Shown here: positions 49,196 through 58,046 of the stretch, piece by piece | How positions within the stretch are numbered: the stretch's first letter is position 1 | Layout of the letters: every line of letters starts with the position of its first letter | Origin: Ramlibacter lithotrophicus | GTDB lineage: Bacteria > Pseudomonadota > Gammaproteobacteria > Burkholderiales > Burkholderiaceae_C | DNA length: 64,000 nt | Assembly: GCF_012184415.1 (NCBI RefSeq) | Contig: NZ_VTOX01000003.1 | Coordinates: forward strand, 248,001 to 312,000 | Reading direction: 5' to 3' | Made by a program: the position numbers and the translations under genes | The notes under the pieces: model-generated | Seen by the model: the letters and a program-made list of their open reading frames with translations, nothing else | What the model was told of the DNA's origin: nothing | The model's database searches: none

Positions 49196-49893
49196 GCCGC
49201 CGGCGCTTCGCTCAGCTCCAGCCGGTAGCCGAAGCCGCGGATCGACCGCAGCGCCACGCCGTGCGGCTCCAGCTTGCCCCGCAGCCGCGAGACGTAGACC
49301 TCGACGGCGTTGGGCGTGATCTCCTTGTCCCAGCCGGTGAGGGCCTGCAGGAGCTTGTCCTTGCTGGCCGGCTTGGGCGCGTGGATCAGGAGGTACTCCA
49401 GCACCGTCCACTCGCGCGGCCCGAGGTCGATGTTGACGGCGTGGCCGCCGCGCTGCCCGGTGGCGCGGCGCGTGGCGGTGTCGAGTTCGATCGGGCCGAA
49501 GCCGAGCACCGCCGTCTTGGCCGCCTGCGAGCGGCGCAGCAGCGCACGCAGCCGCGCCAGCAGCTCCGGCAGCTCGAAGGGCTTGATCATGTAGTCGTCG
49601 GCGCCGAGGTCGAGCCCCTGCACCCGGTCCTGCAGCGCGTCGCGGGCCGTGAGGATCAACACCGGCATCGCGTGGCAGGGCATCTCGGGCCGGCGCAGCC
49701 GCCGCGTGAGCTCCAGCCCGTCCATCTTCGGCAGCCCGATGTCGATGATCGCCGCGTCGAACGGCTCCGCCGCCAGCACCTCCTCGGCGCGTTCCCCACT
49801 GCCCACCCAGTCGACGGCGTAGCCGGCGTCGGTCAGCCCCAGCTTGATGCCGCTGGCCACCATCACATCGTCCTCGACCAGCAGCAGACGCAT
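49192..49893 (-). CDS. OmpR/QseB-family response regulator
   Basis: A 233-residue DNA-binding regulator. Receiver domain: 'MRLLLVEDDVMVASGIKLGL', phospho-acceptor Asp51 in 'AAIIDIGLPKMDGLEL', 'LILTARDALQDRVQGLDLGA', 'YMIKPFELPELLARLRAL'. C-terminal winged helix: 'LGPREWTVLEYLLIHAPKPA', 'TPNAVEVYVSRLRGKLEPHG', 'IRGFGYRLE'. It is the first gene of a two-gene operon with the sensor kinase. Between it and argB lies the empty G-rich repeat pair. Targets unknown. Confidence 0.93.
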   Translation of the reverse strand: MRLLLVEDDVMVASGIKLGLTDAGYAVDWVGSGERAEEVLAAEPFDAAIIDIGLPKMDGLELTRRLRRPEMPCHAMPVLILTARDALQDRVQGLDLGADDYMIKPFELPELLARLRALLRRSQAAKTAVLGFGPIELDTATRRATGQRGGHAVNIDLGPREWTVLEYLLIHAPKPASKDKLLQALTGWDKEITPNAVEVYVSRLRGKLEPHGVALRSIRGFGYRLELSEAPAA

Positions 49894-49918
49894 TGCAGGT
49901 GCCTCTCAGGTGTTTCGA

Positions 49919-49955
49919 CTCCCTCCCCCTCTGGGGGAGGGTTGGGGTGGGGGTT
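49919..49955 (+). repeat. G-rich repeat R, copy C
   Basis: 37 bp identical to copy B (15119-15155, other strand) except the last two bases. The plus strand reads G5-A-G3-TT-G4-T-G5, a strong G-quadruplex pattern. Confidence 0.85.
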
Positions 49956-49962
49956 CGCGCGC

Positions 49963-49998
49963 TGCCCCCACCCCGCCCTCCCCCAGCGGGGGAGGGAG
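49963..49998 (-). repeat. G-rich repeat R, copy D (inverted)
   Basis: 36 bp, inverted to copy C with 7 bp between. The minus strand reads G5-A-G3-C-G4-T-G5, a quadruplex pattern with one-base loops. The C-D pair can also fold as a long hairpin and may end both argB and the regulator's upstream transcription. Confidence 0.85.
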
Positions 49999-50006
49999 AA
50001 AAGAAT

Positions 50007-50897
50007 TCAGTGCGACCGGATCATCGTCCCGTACGCCTGGTCCGTCAGGATCTCTAGCAGCATCGCGTGCGGCACCCGGCCGTCGATGATGTGGACGGAA
50101 TTGACGCCGCTCTTGGCCGCGTCGAGCGCGCCGGCGATCTTGGGCAGCATGCCGCCGGAGATCGTGCCGTCGGCGAACAGCTCGTCGATCTCGCGCGCCG
50201 TCAGGTCCGTCAGCAGCTTGCCGGTCTTGTCCAGCACGCCCGGCGTGTTCGTGAGCAGCACCAGCTTCTCCGCCTGCAGCACCGTCGCCAGCTTGCCCGC
50301 CACCACGTCGGCATTGATGTTGTAGCTCTCGTTCTCCGCGCCGAAACCGATCGGCGAGATCACCGGGATGAACTGGTCGTCCTGCAGCGCCTTCACCACC
50401 GAAGGATCGATGGCCACGATGTCGCCGACCTGGCCCACGTCGTGCTGCTTGTTCGGATCGGCGCTGTCCACCATCTTGAGCTTCTGGGCGCGGATCAGGC
50501 CGCCGTCGCGGCCAGTGAGCCCCACCGCCTTGCCGCCGGCCTGGTTGATCAGGCCCACGATGTCCTGCTGCACCTCGCCGGCCAGCACCCACTCCACGAC
50601 CTCCATGGTCTCGGCATCGGTCACCCGCATGCCCTGGATGAACTCGCCCTTCTTGCCCAGGCGGCCCAGGGCGGCCTCGATCTGGGGGCCGCCGCCATGC
50701 ACCACCACCGGGTTCATGCCCACCAGCTTGAGGAGGACCACGTCCTCGGCGAAGTCCGCCTGCAGCTCCGGATCGGTCATGGCGTTGCCGCCGTACTTGA
50801 TCACCATGGTCTTGCCGTGGAACTGCCGGATGTACGGCAGCGCCTGGGCGAGGATTTCGGCCTTGTCGCGCGGGGCGATGTTCGAGATGTCGGTCAT
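50007..50897 (-). CDS. argB: acetylglutamate kinase ArgB
   Basis: A 296-residue amino acid kinase, second step of arginine synthesis (phosphorylation of N-acetyl-L-glutamate). Seen: '[18 protein letters not shown]', '[20 protein letters not shown]', '[20 protein letters not shown]', '[19 protein letters not shown]' and '[20 protein letters not shown]'. The N-terminal '[20 protein letters not shown]' helix is that of the arginine-sensitive hexameric type. ATG 50897 is fixed by the family; no Shine-Dalgarno precedes it, and a duplicated 12-bp sequence lies directly upstream instead. Confidence 0.96.
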   Translation of the reverse strand: MTDISNIAPRDKAEILAQALPYIRQFHGKTMVIKYGGNAMTDPELQADFAEDVVLLKLVGMNPVVVHGGGPQIEAALGRLGKKGEFIQGMRVTDAETMEVVEWVLAGEVQQDIVGLINQAGGKAVGLTGRDGGLIRAQKLKMVDSADPNKQHDVGQVGDIVAIDPSVVKALQDDQFIPVISPIGFGAENESYNINADVVAGKLATVLQAEKLVLLTNTPGVLDKTGKLLTDLTAREIDELFADGTISGGMLPKIAGALDAAKSGVNSVHIIDGRVPHAMLLEILTDQAYGTMIRSH

Positions 50898-50898
50898 T

Positions 50899-50924
50899 GC
50901 TAGGGGCTGGAGGCTAGGGGCTGG
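50899..50924 (+). repeat. two direct copies of a 12-bp sequence just upstream of argB
   Basis: GCTAGGGGCTGG at 50899-50910 and again at 50913-50924, followed by GGGG CTG. It fills the place of the ribosome binding site of argB, whose mRNA therefore starts its leader with C-rich repeats. Confidence 0.7.
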
Positions 50925-50996
50925 GGGCTGCGGGCGTGGCCCTGGTCGGGTCGTGAAATTGTGCCGCAATCGCGCCGGGGGCGCGCCGGCCCGGCT

Positions 50997-52100
50997 TCAG
51001 CGCCGCAGCCAGCGGGGCACCTTGAAGCGCACGATGCTGACGTAGGCCCGGACGTAGACCACGACGGACCCGACGATGAAGGCCATTAGCAGCGGCGTGC
51101 GGTCCCAGAACAGCACGGCCGGCAACACCGTCATCACGGCGAAGCCCCACAGGTACGGGGAGGTGCGGTTGTTGCGCATCAGCACGCGGCGGGCTTCGTC
51201 GTCCTCGAACACCTCGCGCACGATGCGGCGGTAGATCAGCTGGTGGAAATGCAGGGCGTCCGCGACGCCCGGCGACTGGCCGCGCGCAGCCTTGCGGTAG
51301 ATCGAGAACAGCGTCTCGAGCACCGGATAGATCAGCAGCAGGAGCGGAAACCAGGGCGACACCTGCGCGTGCCGCTGCACCAGCAGGATGCTCGCGATGG
51401 CGATGACCACGCCCCACAGATAGGCGCCGCCGTCGCCCGCGAAGATCAGTCCGCGCGGGTAGTTCCACACCAGGAAGCCCGCCGTGGCACCCGCCAGCAC
51501 GAGGACGGCGGCGGCGAGTTGCCGGTCGCCGACCTGCAGGGCGACGTACGCCAGCGCGAAGCAGCAGACCACGGCTACCGTGCCGGCGAGGCCGTTGTAG
51601 CCGTCGATCAGGTTGAAGGCATGCGGCAGGCCGGTGATCGCCAGCGCCGCCAGCAACAGCCCGAGCCACGGCATGGCGGCCCAGGCGCCGTCCAGCCACG
51701 GCAGGCCCAGCCGCGATACCGACAGGCCCAGCATCCAGATGGCGAGGACCGAGGCCGCGACGGTGAGCAGCAGCCGGTAGCGCACAGGCAGCCGCTGGCT
51801 GAGGTCCTCGACGGTCCCCACCGCGACGCCCAGGAAGGACACGGCGCACAGCGCCCCGGCGAACCAGGCGTCGCTGCGGATCTGGTTCGGGATGCCCAGG
51901 CGCTGCGAGACGGCCATCCAGCCCCAGCCGATGCTGCACGCCACGAGCATGGCGATGCCGCCCAGCCGAGGCACATGGCCGACGTGAAAGCGTTGCGGCA
52001 CGCCCGCCGCATAACGGCGGGCATGGCCGCGGCCATAGCGGACCACCAGTGCCGCGGTGACGAACGCACTCACGAAGCACAGGATCAACAGGAACAGCAT
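50997..52100 (-). CDS. WecA/MraY-type undecaprenyl-phosphate glycosyl-1-phosphate transferase
   Basis: A 367-residue integral membrane enzyme of the MraY/WecA superfamily with about 10-11 spans; such enzymes start O-antigen, capsule or exopolysaccharide glycans by moving a sugar-1-phosphate to undecaprenyl phosphate. Seen: 'RFHVGHVPRLGGIAMLVACS', 'HAFNLIDGYNGLAGTVAVVC' (the N-x-x-D-G-x-x-G active-site loop), 'LIFAGDGGAYLWGVVIAIAS' (F-x-G-D-x-G) and 'HLHQ'-like 'ALHFHQLIYRR'. ATG 52100 puts the first span at the N-terminus. It follows the GT2 gene after 7 bp. Confidence 0.92.
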   Translation of the reverse strand: MLFLLILCFVSAFVTAALVVRYGRGHARRYAAGVPQRFHVGHVPRLGGIAMLVACSIGWGWMAVSQRLGIPNQIRSDAWFAGALCAVSFLGVAVGTVEDLSQRLPVRYRLLLTVAASVLAIWMLGLSVSRLGLPWLDGAWAAMPWLGLLLAALAITGLPHAFNLIDGYNGLAGTVAVVCCFALAYVALQVGDRQLAAAVLVLAGATAGFLVWNYPRGLIFAGDGGAYLWGVVIAIASILLVQRHAQVSPWFPLLLLIYPVLETLFSIYRKAARGQSPGVADALHFHQLIYRRIVREVFEDDEARRVLMRNNRTSPYLWGFAVMTVLPAVLFWDRTPLLMAFIVGSVVVYVRAYVSIVRFKVPRWLRR

Positions 52101-52107
52101 GGAGCTC

Positions 52108-52914
52108 TCAGCTGCTGGCGGCCTGGTAGCGCCACAGCGCGGGGCCCGACCACAGCCGCAGGAGGCTCCTGAGATGCCACGCGAAATGCCGCAACTGCCG
52201 GCGGCTGCTGCGCGAGGCATCGTGGACCACCGTCGCGTCGGCCCGCCTCACGGTCCACCCCTGCAGGCGCAGCCGCAGGCAGAAGTCGACGTCCTCGCAG
52301 TACATGAAGAAGCGCTCGTCGAAGCCGCCCAGGCGCCGGTAGACCGCCGTCGGCACCAGCCAGAACGCGGCGCTGATCCAGTCGACGCGCCCCGACTCCC
52401 GCTTCAGCAGGTGCCGGCGCAGCAGCGCCGCGGGCGTCACGGCCTCGCGCTCGTTGTCCTGCACGCTGCCGTCGGGATTGAGCACGCGCGGGTAGGCGAG
52501 CCCGGTGCCGGGAACACTGGCCTCCTGCACCAGGTTCTGCCACAGCTCGGCGCTGGCGACCTCGATGTCGGGATTCAGGACACAGAAGAACTCGGAGTTG
52601 CAGTGGGCGAAGGCGCGATTGTGGTTGGCGCCGAATCCCTGGGGCTGGGTGTTGAACAGTTCCGAGACGGCGAACGACCAGCCGACCTGCGGCGCCTCGA
52701 GCGCCAGCGCGGGCAGGTTGTGGGTCACCACGACGCGCTCGATCCAGCCGTTGTGGTCTGAATCGGCAAGTCGCAGCAGGAGTTGCTGCACCATGTCGCC
52801 CTGGCCATGGCTCACCACCGAGACCGTGATGCCGCGGCCTGGGGCGGGTGGGCTCCCTGGGGGGGCACTTACAATCTGGGGGATCAAGTAGGGCTGGACA
52901 AAGCAGGAAAACAC
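52108..52914 (-). CDS. family 2 glycosyltransferase (rhamnosyltransferase-like), start uncertain
   Basis: A GT-A fold enzyme of about 240-268 residues. Seen: 'ITVSVVSHGQGDMVQQLLLR', 'GFGANHNRAFAHCNSEFFCV', 'LNPDIEVA' (a DxD-like Asp pair in the nucleotide-binding loop), 'DNEREAVTPAALLRRH' and 'FDERFFMYCEDVDFCLRLRL' (the E-D acceptor-base motif). This matches rhamnosyl- and related GT2 enzymes in O-antigen clusters. No good start is seen: the frame opens with GTG 52914 directly against rmlB, and the catalytic domain begins near 52828. Acts with the initiator gene behind it and with dTDP-rhamnose from the divergent operon. Confidence 0.82.
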   Translation of the reverse strand: MFSCFVQPYLIPQIVSAPPGSPPAPGRGITVSVVSHGQGDMVQQLLLRLADSDHNGWIERVVVTHNLPALALEAPQVGWSFAVSELFNTQPQGFGANHNRAFAHCNSEFFCVLNPDIEVASAELWQNLVQEASVPGTGLAYPRVLNPDGSVQDNEREAVTPAALLRRHLLKRESGRVDWISAAFWLVPTAVYRRLGGFDERFFMYCEDVDFCLRLRLQGWTVRRADATVVHDASRSSRRQLRHFAWHLRSLLRLWSGPALWRYQAASS

Positions 52915-53988
52915 ATGATTCTAGTGACCGGCGGCTGCGGCTTCATCGGTTCGGCCTTTGTGCTCCGGTGGCTGCAGGGCCAGGACGAGCCGATTCTCAA
53001 CCTCGACCTGCTCACCTACGCCGGCCACCCGGGCAACCTCGCGCCCGTGGCCGGGGACCCCCGCTACCTGTTCGTGCGCGGCGACATCGGGGACCTGCCG
53101 CTGGTGAGTGAACTGCTCGCGCGGCACCGGCCGCGGGCCATCCTGAACTTCGCCGCCGAGAGCCACGTGGACCGCTCGATCGCGGCCCCGCAGGCCTTCG
53201 TCGAAACCAATGTCGTCGGCACCGTGAAACTGCTGCAGGCCGCGCACGCGTACTGGCAGGCATTGACCGGGGATGAAGCGCAGCGCTTCCGGTTCCTGCA
53301 TGTGTCGACCGACGAGGTGTACGGGACGCTGTCGGCCCAGGACCCGCCATTTCGCGAAACAGACGCTTACGAACCGAACAGCCCGTACTCGGCCTCGAAG
53401 GCGGCCTCCGACCACTTCGTGCGGGCCTGGCACCATACCTACGGCCTGCCGGTCGTCACGACCAATTGCTCGAACAACTACGGGCCGCGGCAGTTCCCGG
53501 AAAAGCTCGTCCCGCTGATGATCCACAACGCCTTGAAGGGCCTGCCGCTGCCGGTGTACGGCGACGGCCAGCAGGTGCGCGACTGGCTGCATGTCGACGA
53601 CCACTGCGCCGGGCTGCGGGCGGTGCTCGATCGCGGCCGCGTGGGCGAGACCTACAACATCGGCGGCCGGTCCGAGCGCACCAACATGCAGGTGGTCCAC
53701 GCGATCTGCAATGCGCTCGACGAGCTGGTGCCGCGCGCGGGCGGCGGCAAGTACGCCGAGCTGATCACCCACGTCAAGGACCGGCCCGGGCATGACCGGC
53801 GCTATGCCATCGACGACGGCAAGATCGCCGGCGAACTCGGCTGGGCCCCTGCCCTCGCGTTCGAGGACGGCATGCGGCAGACGATCCGCTGGTATCTGGA
53901 CCACCAGGACTGGGTCGAATCGGTGACCAGCGGCGCTTACCGCCACTGGGTCGAGCAGAACTACGGGGGCCGCGCCCGCGCCGCATGA
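52915..53988 (+). CDS. rfbB: dTDP-glucose 4,6-dehydratase RmlB/RfbB
   Basis: A 357-residue extended SDR. Converts dTDP-D-glucose to dTDP-4-keto-6-deoxyglucose with bound NAD. Seen: 'MILVTGGCGFIGSAFVLRWL', 'AESHVDRSIAAPQAFVETNV', the 'TDEVYG' stretch, the catalytic Y-x-x-x-K in 'YSASKAASDHFVRAW', 'NCSNNYGPRQFPEKLVPLMI' and 'HVKDRPGHDRRYAIDD'. ATG 52915 follows AGGAAAAC; the frame is open 44 codons upstream in a shadow of the GT2 gene. Its 3' end overlaps rmlD by 4 bp. Confidence 0.96.
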   Translation: MILVTGGCGFIGSAFVLRWLQGQDEPILNLDLLTYAGHPGNLAPVAGDPRYLFVRGDIGDLPLVSELLARHRPRAILNFAAESHVDRSIAAPQAFVETNVVGTVKLLQAAHAYWQALTGDEAQRFRFLHVSTDEVYGTLSAQDPPFRETDAYEPNSPYSASKAASDHFVRAWHHTYGLPVVTTNCSNNYGPRQFPEKLVPLMIHNALKGLPLPVYGDGQQVRDWLHVDDHCAGLRAVLDRGRVGETYNIGGRSERTNMQVVHAICNALDELVPRAGGGKYAELITHVKDRPGHDRRYAIDDGKIAGELGWAPALAFEDGMRQTIRWYLDHQDWVESVTSGAYRHWVEQNYGGRARAA

Positions 53989-54884
53989 AGATCCTGCTGC
54001 TCGGCGCCAACGGCCAGGTAGGCTGGCAACTGCGGCGCAGCCTGTCGGTCCTGGGCGAAGTCACCGCCTTGCACCGCGGCAGCTCGCCGTTGTGCGGCGA
54101 TCTCACGCAGCCCGAGGCGCTGGCGCAGGCGATCCGCGCGGTGGCGCCGGACGTCGTCGTCAACGCCGCCGCGTACACGGCGGTGGATCGCGCCGAGACC
54201 GAGCGCGACGCGGCCTTCGCCGTCAACGCTGGCGCCTGCGAGGTGCTCGCCGCCGAAGCGGCCCGGCTCGGCGCCTGGCTGGTGCACTACTCCACCGACT
54301 ACGTGTACGACGGCACCGGCCAGCGGCCGTGGCGCGAGTCGGACGCGACAGCGCCGATCAACGTCTACGGGGCCAGCAAGCTCGCCGGCGAGCAGGCCGT
54401 CGCGCGCCACGAGCGGCACGTCATCCTGCGCACCTGCTGGGTCTTCGACACCTGGGGCCAGAATTTCCTCAAGTCCATCCTGCGCGCCGCGGCGCAACGG
54501 GACAGCCTGAGCATCGTGTGCGACCAGTGGGGCGCGCCGACCCGGGCAGCGCTCATCGCCGACGTGACGGCGCATGTGGTCGCGCGGCTGCGGCCGGAGC
54601 TGGCCGGGATCTATCACGTGGCCGCCGCCGGGGAGACCAACTGGCACGCGTACGCGAGCCTGGCGCTCGAGCACGCCGCGCAATGCGGCATGCCGGCCAG
54701 GATACAAGTTGGAAACATCCGCGCCATACCATCGGGGGAGTACCCGGTCGCCGCCGCCCGCCCCGCGAACTCGCGGCTCGACACGCACAAGCTGCAATCG
54801 AGCTTCGGCCTGGTCCTGCCGCCCTGGCAGGACGGCGTGCGCGCGGTGGTCGCGGAACTGGCTTCTTTCAATTTGTCAGGTTGA
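53985..54884 (+). CDS. rfbD: dTDP-4-dehydrorhamnose reductase RmlD/RfbD
   Basis: A 299-residue SDR, last enzyme of dTDP-L-rhamnose synthesis. Seen: '[20 protein letters not shown]', '[20 protein letters not shown]', '[20 protein letters not shown]', catalytic '[15 protein letters not shown]', and '[20 protein letters not shown]'. Overlaps rmlB by 4 bp (ATGA) and ends 7 bp before rmlA. The order rmlB-D-A-C is the usual one. Confidence 0.95.
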   Translation: MKILLLGANGQVGWQLRRSLSVLGEVTALHRGSSPLCGDLTQPEALAQAIRAVAPDVVVNAAAYTAVDRAETERDAAFAVNAGACEVLAAEAARLGAWLVHYSTDYVYDGTGQRPWRESDATAPINVYGASKLAGEQAVARHERHVILRTCWVFDTWGQNFLKSILRAAAQRDSLSIVCDQWGAPTRAALIADVTAHVVARLRPELAGIYHVAAAGETNWHAYASLALEHAAQCGMPARIQVGNIRAIPSGEYPVAAARPANSRLDTHKLQSSFGLVLPPWQDGVRAVVAELASFNLSG

Positions 54885-54891
54885 TTTCCCC

Positions 54892-55794
54892 ATGAGTCCA
54901 TTGCCAGTCAAGCAAACGCCCCGCCGGGGCATCATCCTGGCCGGCGGCGCCGGTACCCGGCTGCACCCGGCCACGCTGGCGATGTCCAAGCAGCTGTTGC
55001 CGATCTACGACAAGCCGATGATCTATTACCCGCTGGCGACGCTGATGCTGGCGGGCATCCGCGAGGTGCTGGTGATCAGCACGCCGCAGGACACGCCGCG
55101 CTTCCAGCAGCTGCTGGGCGACGGCAGCGCCTGGGGCATGAGCATCAGCTACGCGGTGCAGGAGCGGCCCGACGGCGTGGCGCAGGCCTTCGTCATCGGG
55201 CGCCAGTTCATCGGCGACCGGCCGAGCGCGCTGGTGCTGGGCGACAACATCTTCTACGGCCATGACCTGGTGCGGATGCTGCGCGAGGCGGACGCGCAGC
55301 CTTCCGGCGCGACCATCTTTGCCTACCACGTGAAGGACCCGGAGCGCTACGGGGTGGTCTCGTTCGACGACCAGGGCCGCGCGCTGTCGGTGCAGGAAAA
55401 GCCGCGCAACCCGCAGAGCCATTTCGCCGTGACCGGCCTGTACTTCTACGACCCGCAGGTCTGCGAGATTGCGGCGAGCGTGCGGCCTTCGGGGCGCGGC
55501 GAGCTCGAGATCACGACCGTGAACCAGGTGTACCTGGAGCGCGGCCACCTCAACGTGCAGACCATGGGCCGCGGCTTCGCGTGGCTCGACACCGGCACCC
55601 ACGAGAGCATGCTCGAAGCCACCCAGTTCATCCACACGCTCGAACAGCGCCAGGGCCTGAAGGTGGCGTGCCCGGAGGAGATCGCGTGGCGCTACGGCTG
55701 GATCTCCGACCACCAGTTGCTCGCCCTGGCCGAGCCCCTGACCAAGAGCAGCTACGGGCGCTACCTGCAGGCGATCGCGCAGGGAACGGTGTGA
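54892..55794 (+). CDS. rfbA: glucose-1-phosphate thymidylyltransferase RmlA/RfbA
   Basis: A 300-residue nucleotidyltransferase making dTDP-glucose. Seen: '[20 protein letters not shown]' (GGxGTRL), '[20 protein letters not shown]', '[20 protein letters not shown]', '[20 protein letters not shown]' and '[20 protein letters not shown]'. ATG 54892 was chosen on family alignment; a long upstream frame is the rmlD shadow. It overlaps the rmlC GTG by 4 bp (GTGA). Confidence 0.95.
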   Translation: MSPLPVKQTPRRGIILAGGAGTRLHPATLAMSKQLLPIYDKPMIYYPLATLMLAGIREVLVISTPQDTPRFQQLLGDGSAWGMSISYAVQERPDGVAQAFVIGRQFIGDRPSALVLGDNIFYGHDLVRMLREADAQPSGATIFAYHVKDPERYGVVSFDDQGRALSVQEKPRNPQSHFAVTGLYFYDPQVCEIAASVRPSGRGELEITTVNQVYLERGHLNVQTMGRGFAWLDTGTHESMLEATQFIHTLEQRQGLKVACPEEIAWRYGWISDHQLLALAEPLTKSSYGRYLQAIAQGTV

Positions 55795-56351
55795 GCCTCG
55801 CCGTCACCGCGACCCGCCTGCCGGAAGTCCTGGTCGTCGAACCGAAGGTGTTCGGCGACGAGCGCGGATTCTTCCTCGAGAGCTTCAACCAGGCCGCGTT
55901 CCGCGAGGCCACCGGCGTGGCGCTGGATTTCGTGCAGGACAACCATTCGCGCTCGGCGCACGGCGTCCTGCGCGGCCTGCATTACCAGATCCGCCAGCCG
56001 CAGGGCAAGCTGGTGCGGGTCGTGAGCGGCCGCGTGTTCGACGTGGCCGTCGACATGCGCCGGTCCTCGCCACGGCTGGGCCAATGGGTCGGCGTCGAGC
56101 TGAGCGCGGCCAACCACCGCCAGCTGTGGGTGCCGCCCGGATTCGCGCACGGCTTCGTCGTGCTCTCCGACAGCGCCGACTTTCTCTACAAGACGACGGA
56201 CTACTACGCGCCGCAGTTCGAGCGGGCGCTCGCCTGGAACGATGCCCACGTGGGCATCGAGTGGCCGCTGGGGGAACTCCGCCAGGCACCGGCACTCTCA
56301 GCGAAGGACGCGGCCGCCCCCTCCTGGAGCGGCGCCGAATTCTTCGACTGA
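55791..56351 (+). CDS. rfbC: dTDP-4-dehydrorhamnose 3,5-epimerase RmlC/RfbC
   Basis: A 186-residue cupin-fold epimerase. Seen: '[20 protein letters not shown]', '[20 protein letters not shown]' with the catalytic His pair, '[20 protein letters not shown]', '[20 protein letters not shown]', and '[14 protein letters not shown]'. The GTG start overlaps the rmlA TGA as GTGA. The stop is 3 bp before the metallopeptidase ATG, so the peptidase is read from the same operon. Confidence 0.95.
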   Translation: MSLAVTATRLPEVLVVEPKVFGDERGFFLESFNQAAFREATGVALDFVQDNHSRSAHGVLRGLHYQIRQPQGKLVRVVSGRVFDVAVDMRRSSPRLGQWVGVELSAANHRQLWVPPGFAHGFVVLSDSADFLYKTTDYYAPQFERALAWNDAHVGIEWPLGELRQAPALSAKDAAAPSWSGAEFFD

Positions 56352-56354
56352 TCC

Positions 56355-58001
56355 ATGACCTTGTTCGTGTCCGAGGGCGCTTCCCTCGAGGGAGCGCGCC
56401 TTTCCGACCATTCCAGACTGCACGCCGGCGACGCATACGCTTACGCAAGCTACAGCACGTATCAGCACAGCTTCCCCTACACCGGCGACTACCGCATCGA
56501 CGCGCTGCTGGAAGGCTATCCCAACCAGACCGGGCTGGGTGCCCTCGGCTACCAGTGGAATGCCGGTCGTGCGCTGGGCAGCCCGGTGCAGGTCACCTAC
56601 AGCTTCGCCGCCGCCGCGCCGAGTTACGGCGGCAACGTCGATGCCAGCAGCGGCGACAGTGGCTTCGAGCCCTTCAACGCGGAGCAGAAAGCAGCCGTGC
56701 GGCAGATCATGGGGCAGCTCTCGCAGGAGTTCGGCCTGGACATGGTCGAGGTCGGGGACGGCACCTTCAGCTACGGCCAGATCCGCTTCGGCAACAACTA
56801 CCAGGAGACGTCAACGGGCTACTCGTGGCTGCCGTTCAGCACGCCCGATGACCGCTCGGGCGACGTGTGGCTCGACCTGTGGACGCCGCAGAACCTCTCC
56901 AGCCTGGCGCCCGGCAGCGAGGGCTACGGCACGCTGCTGCACGAGATCGGCCATGCGCTGGGACTGAAGCATCCGGGCGACTACAACGCCGGGTCGGGCG
57001 GTTCCGGGCTGCCCGGCAACTACCTGGGCACGGCCGAGGACAACGAGACCTACACCGTGATGTCGTACACGGCGCCCGCGGGCGGCCAGCAGCGCGACTG
57101 GTTCGGCATGTACGACCTGCTGGCGCTCAAGACGCTCTACGGCAGCCGCAACTACAACGCCGGCGACACGGTCTACAGCTACACCGATGCGACCGGCCGG
57201 GTGCTGAAGATCGTCGACGACGGCTCCGGCTTCGACACCATCGACATCTCCGGCGTGAGCTCGGCCGGCAACCGCGTCGTCGACATGCGGCCGGGCACCT
57301 TCAGCTCGATCGGCGTCAGGGCCAACGGGCAGAAGGCCGTGCAGAACGTCTCCATCGACTTCAGCACCGTGGTCGAGAAATTCGTCGGCACGGCGCATGG
57401 CGACATCGTCACCGGCAACCACGCGAACAACGTGTTCGTGCTGGGCCTGGGCTCCAACGTGGCCGATGGCGGCGCGGGGATCGACCTCGTGCAGTACACC
57501 GGCAACCGGGCCGGGTACCAGGGCGCGGCCACGGGCGGCGGCCTGCAGGTGACGGGCAACGGCGCGAGCGACACCTTGTCGAACGTCGAGCGGCTCGCCT
57601 TTGCCGACAGCAAGCTGGCGCTGGACGTCGGCGGCAACGCCGGTCTCGCGGCGAAAATCCTCGGTGCCGTGTTCGATGCGCCTGTCATCCGCGCCGACCC
57701 GGGCTCTGCGGGTCTCGCGCTGGCCAAGGTGGACGCCGGAATGAGCTACGCCGACCTGCTCACGCTCGCGCTCGACTTGCGCCTCGGCGCCGGACGCACC
57801 CACGAGCAGGTGGTCGACCTGCTGTACACGAACATCGCCGGAGCGGCGCCGACGGCGGATCAGGCTGCACCTTACCTGGCGCAGCTGTATGGCGGGACCT
57901 TCACCCAGGCGAGCCTGGGCGTCATGGCCGCCGAAACGGCCGAGAACGCGGCCCAGATCGACCTGGTGGGCCTGGCCCAGACGGGGCTCATCTACGTCTG
58001 A
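56355..58001 (+). CDS. secreted M10-type (serralysin-like) metallopeptidase, probable type I substrate
   Basis: A 548-residue secreted protease without an N-terminal signal peptide. The catalytic domain has the zinc site H196-E-I-G-H200-A-L-G-L-K-H206 and the Met-turn at Met236 ('YTVMSYT'), the serralysin/metzincin pattern. A weak RTX-like region follows ('GDIVTGNHANNVFVLGLGSN', 'ADGGAGIDLVQYTGNRAGYQ'). The last about 125 residues form a helical domain like the C-terminal domain of other beta-proteobacterial type I secreted proteins, ending 'IDLVGLAQTGLIYV'. The TolC-HlyD-ABC genes lie convergently right behind, so it is probably their cargo. It is 3 bp behind rmlC. Confidence 0.88.
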   Translation: MTLFVSEGASLEGARLSDHSRLHAGDAYAYASYSTYQHSFPYTGDYRIDALLEGYPNQTGLGALGYQWNAGRALGSPVQVTYSFAAAAPSYGGNVDASSGDSGFEPFNAEQKAAVRQIMGQLSQEFGLDMVEVGDGTFSYGQIRFGNNYQETSTGYSWLPFSTPDDRSGDVWLDLWTPQNLSSLAPGSEGYGTLLHEIGHALGLKHPGDYNAGSGGSGLPGNYLGTAEDNETYTVMSYTAPAGGQQRDWFGMYDLLALKTLYGSRNYNAGDTVYSYTDATGRVLKIVDDGSGFDTIDISGVSSAGNRVVDMRPGTFSSIGVRANGQKAVQNVSIDFSTVVEKFVGTAHGDIVTGNHANNVFVLGLGSNVADGGAGIDLVQYTGNRAGYQGAATGGGLQVTGNGASDTLSNVERLAFADSKLALDVGGNAGLAAKILGAVFDAPVIRADPGSAGLALAKVDAGMSYADLLTLALDLRLGAGRTHEQVVDLLYTNIAGAAPTADQAAPYLAQLYGGTFTQASLGVMAAETAENAAQIDLVGLAQTGLIYV

Positions 58002-58018
58002 AAGCGGCGGCGCGCTGG

Positions 58019-58036
58019 CGCGGCGCACACGCCGCG
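58019..58036. terminator. GC hairpin between convergent genes
   Basis: CGCGGCG, loop CACA, CGCCGCG in the 45-bp gap between the peptidase and the tolC-like gene. It may stop transcription in both directions; no T-run is present. Confidence 0.4.
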
Positions 58037-58046
58037 GCGCTCCCGC

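Noticed and set aside
52870..52875. Complete sigma70 promoter for rmlB
   Set aside because: TACAAT is present but no -35 box is seen at the right distance, so it is not listed as a feature.
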